Below, one piece after another: positions 6,711 to 9,397 of a DNA stretch of 9,397 nt (position 1 is the stretch's first letter; each line of letters starts with the position of its first letter). The DNA is from an uncultured Fidelibacterota bacterium. GTDB lineage: Bacteria > Marinisomatota > Marinisomatia > Marinisomatales > UBA1611. Where the stretch lies: contig CAJWHU010000052.1 in assembly GCA_913041325.1 (NCBI GenBank), positions 1 through 9,397 of the forward strand, written 5' to 3'. A program made the translations under genes and the position numbers. The notes under the pieces were generated by a model. The model worked only from the letters and a program-made list of their open reading frames with translations, was not told the DNA's origin and ran no database searches.

Positions 6711-7849
6711 TCTTTTAAAATTTCCTGAATATTTATTAACATATTTACTAAAACTAACGACATATTTAGGTTTAACGATATAGAATTTTCAGCTTTTTCT
6801 AATTCAACTATGAACTTAGATAAGTCTGAGCTTGGATGGTCTAATATAAATTTCTCCATGCTGGTTTTTAAAGACGTATTTTGGAGTGGGTGATCAATTC
6901 CTTTTTTAAGGAGATTCGCGCTTAATAACCAAACTTTTAGCATCATAAAATGATAAACAAACTTGGTTTTATTTTGTATTGCAATCCTTGAATATTCATC
7001 TACAAATGATCGCCAATTTACTGGATTCTTCTTCGTAGTCTTGCTAACTAAATCTGATATTAATTTAATGATATCTTTTTCGTTATAGTCTACGAAAAAT
7101 TCTGCACTTTGCATATTGCCTCTGCTTATTGCCGAAAATAGATTGAGACTTTTCGAATCAACCCCTTCTTCAATCAGCCATGATCTAATATACGAATCAC
7201 TAAGTTTAGGAAAATTAATTTTCTGACTACGAGATACAATTGTTGCCAGCAAATGGTCTGGATAATCCGTAACTAAAACAAATGTAGTTTTGGAAGGTGG
7301 TTCTTCAAGTAATTTTAAAAAAGCATTTGCAGTTTCAGCTTGGCCAGTTGACATTAGATGAGCGTCGAAAACAATAACCACTTTTCTGCCGTTAGAATGA
7401 GCAGTCAGATATAAAAATTTCTTCAGTTGGCGAACAGACTGTAATAGTATCTTATTAGCCTTAGGTATTCTAATCTTATGAAAAAGATTTTTAGACTTTT
7501 TGGAAAAGGCGCTTTTTACATACTCAGCATCTTTTGTACTGATTTCTGATAAATTATTGCTAGTATTTTTGGAAGAGGTTGGAAGCGGAAAAATGAACTT
7601 AATACTCTCATGCTCAAGTTTCTCGCAACGCATGCATGATGGGCAAACTTGGCAAGAGTCCTTTGTATTTGCCTCGCAGTTCAGTAACTGAGCAAATTTG
7701 ATTGCGATACCCTCTTTCCCTGAACCCCTTGGACCTGAAAAGATGTAAGCGTTACCTACTTTGTTAAAGTTTTTAATTGCTAAGATCTTTTTCCAAGTTT
7801 CATCTTGGCAGGAGGTGAAGGAGTGAAATTCTATTTCTTTATCAGCCAT
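6707..7849 (-). CDS. holB: DNA polymerase III subunit delta prime (HolB)
   Basis: Delta prime is the stator subunit of the clamp loader that places the sliding clamp on primed DNA. The 380-residue protein has the AAA+ layout: P-loop-like GPRGSGKE at 39-46, zinc module cysteines at 58, 66, 69 and 72 (with an additional Cys75), FDAH at 161-164 in the Walker B place, and LKLLEEPP at 178-185. The sensor region ends IVSRSQ (204-209), where SRC is usual. The P-loop has Glu46 instead of Ser/Thr, which fits a delta prime that does not hydrolyse ATP rather than the tau/gamma subunit. Residues 240-380 should form the collar domain and are poorly conserved. The region 85-130 is a low-complexity, Ser/Lys/Asn-rich insertion. 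The ATG at 7849 lies 19 bases inside the end of the envC-like gene, and the stop overlaps the metG start. Confidence 0.9.
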   Translation of the reverse strand: MADKEIEFHSFTSCQDETWKKILAIKNFNKVGNAYIFSGPRGSGKEGIAIKFAQLLNCEANTKDSCQVCPSCMRCEKLEHESIKFIFPLPTSSKNTSNNLSEISTKDAEYVKSAFSKKSKNLFHKIRIPKANKILLQSVRQLKKFLYLTAHSNGRKVVIVFDAHLMSTGQAETANAFLKLLEEPPSKTTFVLVTDYPDHLLATIVSRSQKINFPKLSDSYIRSWLIEEGVDSKSLNLFSAISRGNMQSAEFFVDYNEKDIIKLISDLVSKTTKKNPVNWRSFVDEYSRIAIQNKTKFVYHFMMLKVWLLSANLLKKGIDHPLQNTSLKTSMEKFILDHPSSDLSKFIVELEKAENSISLNLNMSLVLVNMLINIQEILKD

Positions 7850-9027
7850 TTTTCTGGATCAAGTTTTTGTCCCTTACCCCAAATTTCGAAGTGCAGTTTT
7901 GATCCATTAATAGAACCTGAATCACCCATATAAGCAATAATATCACCATTTCTGACTTGGCTATCTACACTAGTTTGTATGTTGGTAACATGGCTATATA
8001 CAGTGTAAAACCCACCACCGTGGTCAATAATTAATGTAGTACCATATCCTCTTATATAGGTTATAGTAGTTACAATGCCACCCAATACGCTCCTAATAGC
8101 TGAGCCTGGTTTCCCTTTAATGTCAATTCCAGGATTTTCGGTCGTTGTTTTTAACTTAGAATTCCATTGTCTTCCAAATTTTGCTATAATACGACCCTCT
8201 GCTGGCCAAGGAAGCTGACCTTTCAAAGCTTTAAAACTCTTTGTTCTTAGAGCCTCTTGCTGCTTCCTAATTCTTAACTCTCTCTCAAACCGAGCTTTAT
8301 CTTCCAATACTTTCTTAATGATATTCTCAAGTTGCTCTACTCCTGCCTCTTTTTCAATGATATAGCTAGACAAAGCTTTTTTATCATTCCGAATTCTGTT
8401 CAACTCTTTTTCTCTATCAATTCGCATATTTCTAAAAGAGTTTATCTGCTGTTCTTTATCACGAGCGAGTTGCAAATTTTGTCGCAGTACTGCTTCAAGT
8501 TCTAATTTTTGCTTGCTGATTTGAATCAACAGTTTCTCGATTTGCTTCGTCATTTTTTTTTCAATATCTGATATTATCTTTAGATACTGAGCTCGATACA
8601 TTGCCTGTCTCCAGGTTGTCGATGAAAAAACTTTTTCTAAATCAGTTATTTGTCCCTTTAAATACGAATTAAGTACTCTCTTTTTATATCTGAATCGTAC
8701 AGCATCTAGCTCATTTTCATTATTCAATATTTCTGTTTTTAATTGGATAATTTTCTTTCTTGTTTTTTCTTCTTCGTTTTTAAGAGATCTTATAAGCTTA
8801 GCAGTTAGTGAAATTTCTTCATCGAGTGTAAGTATTCGATTCGAGGCTGACCTTTCACGAGATTCAGCACTCTTTATTTTAGATCTAAGTTGCTCAATCT
8901 CGGCTTTTAGAGAGTTGATGGCCTTGTTCTGATATTTTAATTCCTCTTCATAATCACGTTCTTCTGATTGTGCAAAAAGAATGTTAGCGTAGAATATTAA
9001 GAAGCCTTTTAGAATAATTAGTTTCAC
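7831..9027 (-). CDS. envC: EnvC-like murein hydrolase activator (coiled coil plus degenerate LytM/M23 domain)
   Basis: EnvC-type proteins activate peptidoglycan amidases at the division site from the periplasmic side. The 398 residues comprise a signal peptide (1-19, LFAQS cleavage region), a long charged coiled coil (about 22-265) and a LytM/M23 domain (about 272-398). Compared with active LytM enzymes, the first zinc ligand of HxxxD is Asn298 (NPGID, Asp302 kept). In the HxH motif the first His is Lys377 (SKLHFEIW, His379 kept), while His345 in VYSHV is kept. Two required His residues are therefore absent, and the domain is predicted to be catalytically inactive, as in EnvC. The start is GTG at 9027, since an in-frame stop lies eight codons upstream with no ATG, GTG or TTG between. 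It is 53 bases after the BamE-like gene and overlaps holB by 19 bases. Confidence 0.88.
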   Translation of the reverse strand: MKLIILKGFLIFYANILFAQSEERDYEEELKYQNKAINSLKAEIEQLRSKIKSAESRERSASNRILTLDEEISLTAKLIRSLKNEEEKTRKKIIQLKTEILNNENELDAVRFRYKKRVLNSYLKGQITDLEKVFSSTTWRQAMYRAQYLKIISDIEKKMTKQIEKLLIQISKQKLELEAVLRQNLQLARDKEQQINSFRNMRIDREKELNRIRNDKKALSSYIIEKEAGVEQLENIIKKVLEDKARFERELRIRKQQEALRTKSFKALKGQLPWPAEGRIIAKFGRQWNSKLKTTTENPGIDIKGKPGSAIRSVLGGIVTTITYIRGYGTTLIIDHGGGFYTVYSHVTNIQTSVDSQVRNGDIIAYMGDSGSINGSKLHFEIWGKGQKLDPEKWLIKK

Positions 9028-9080
9028 AGTTGTAAAAATACTTGGTATTTATTTTATTAAATAGAATAGATTATCGAAAA

Positions 9081-9397
9081 TTATAATTTTTCTATTTTGA
9101 ATAGTTGATATTTGTCAAATGTTAAATAAAGAGAGCCTGCTTTAGTAAAGTAAATCCATAATTGTTCTGTGGCACTTTGCCCGCTTTCACCAAAAATTTT
9201 CTCATGGGGAGGCCCCAAAAGTGATTCAACTTCAGGGAGAGTTTGTCCAATAGCTAAGTTTTTAGAACGAGTGGATAGTATATCTAATCTCCCAAGATTC
9301 ATTTTATAATCAATAATTTCTCTAAGCTTATAATTATCATATGACTCAAGCTTTTTGTTTAGATCAATTAAAAGCTTCTCGTTTTTTTCTCCAATAC
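9081..9397 (-). CDS. Partial protein with BamE/SmpA-like C-terminal domain
   Basis: The minus-strand frame ending with TAA at 9081 stays open to the window edge, so the start lies outside; at least 104 residues are present. An internal ATG at 9302 would give only 73 residues, but 31 further codons upstream are open and read as a charged helical segment (KKLESYDNYKLREIIDYK), so that ATG is probably not the true start. The end (IGQTLPEVESLLGPP, then LWIYF, LYLTFDKYQLFKIEKL) follows the pattern of the BamE/SmpA fold: a helix before LLGxP, then W-Y and strand motifs. BamE-like domains occur in envelope lipoproteins, though the N-terminus that would show a signal is missing. It precedes the envC-like gene on the same strand by 53 bases and may share its operon. 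The specific function is unknown. Confidence 0.6.
   Translation of the reverse strand, partial: IGEKNEKLLIDLNKKLESYDNYKLREIIDYKMNLGRLDILSTRSKNLAIGQTLPEVESLLGPPHEKIFGESGQSATEQLWIYFTKAGSLYLTFDKYQLFKIEKL

Noticed and set aside
6707..7849. The clamp-loader gene as dnaX (tau/gamma)
   Set aside because: The P-loop ends in Lys-Glu, the length is only 380 residues and the C-terminal part is unlike tau; delta prime fits better.
1..9397. A new defence or mobile system
   Set aside because: All confident genes are core functions or a single secreted enzyme-like protein; no integrase, transposase, repeats of CRISPR type, nuclease-helicase pairs or toxin-antitoxin pairs are present.

Overview
The window is an AT-rich bacterial chromosome segment made almost entirely of housekeeping genes on the minus strand, with one large secreted-protein gene on the plus strand in the middle. 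No RNA gene, CRISPR array, insertion sequence, integrase, phage gene or toxin-antitoxin pair is visible. The gene content points to a free-living bacterium of the Fibrobacterota-Chlorobiota-Bacteroidota (FCB) neighbourhood, possibly an uncultured marine lineage such as Marinimicrobia/SAR406. The reasons are a GlmM with a GGEGNGG sugar loop, an EnvC-like protein of the 'NxGIDI ... LHFxIW' type, a HolB with a degenerate P-loop, a secreted PNGase F-like protein with C-terminal beta domains, and near absence of Shine-Dalgarno (SD) sequences except at rpsU. This placement is an inference.

Left block (1-3333, minus strand, transcribed right to left): tatD (metal-dependent hydrolase), rsmA/ksgA (16S rRNA dimethyltransferase) 5 bases later, rpsU (ribosomal protein bS21) after a 98-base gap, then glmM (phosphoglucosamine mutase, cell-wall precursor supply). 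The rpsU start is corrected here to a GTG at 1703, directed by the only strong SD seen next to a start codon in the window.

Middle (3334-5216): a short divergent promoter region, then a 557-residue secreted protein whose first ~320 residues match peptide-N-glycosidase F (PNGase F). Two of the three catalytic acids of PNGase F are recognisable, but the third position appears to be Lys. A CARDB-like domain and a second beta domain follow. A 153-base convergent intergenic region holds an 8-bp inverted repeat and a doubtful 26-codon reading frame.

Right block (5217-9397, minus strand): an incomplete BamE/SmpA-like protein gene running off the right edge, then an envC-like murein hydrolase activator, holB (DNA polymerase III delta prime) and metG (methionyl-tRNA synthetase). 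The envC/holB and holB/metG pairs overlap by 19 and 4 bases, so these three are very probably one operon.

The order holB, metG, tatD, rsmA resembles a cluster known in other bacteria such as Bacillus. Here the PNGase F-like gene sits inside that order on the opposite strand. No multi-gene novel system is apparent. The most interesting items are the PNGase F-like protein, the lone strong SD at rpsU (suggesting Bacteroidota-style bS21 autoregulation) and the predicted catalytically dead EnvC.
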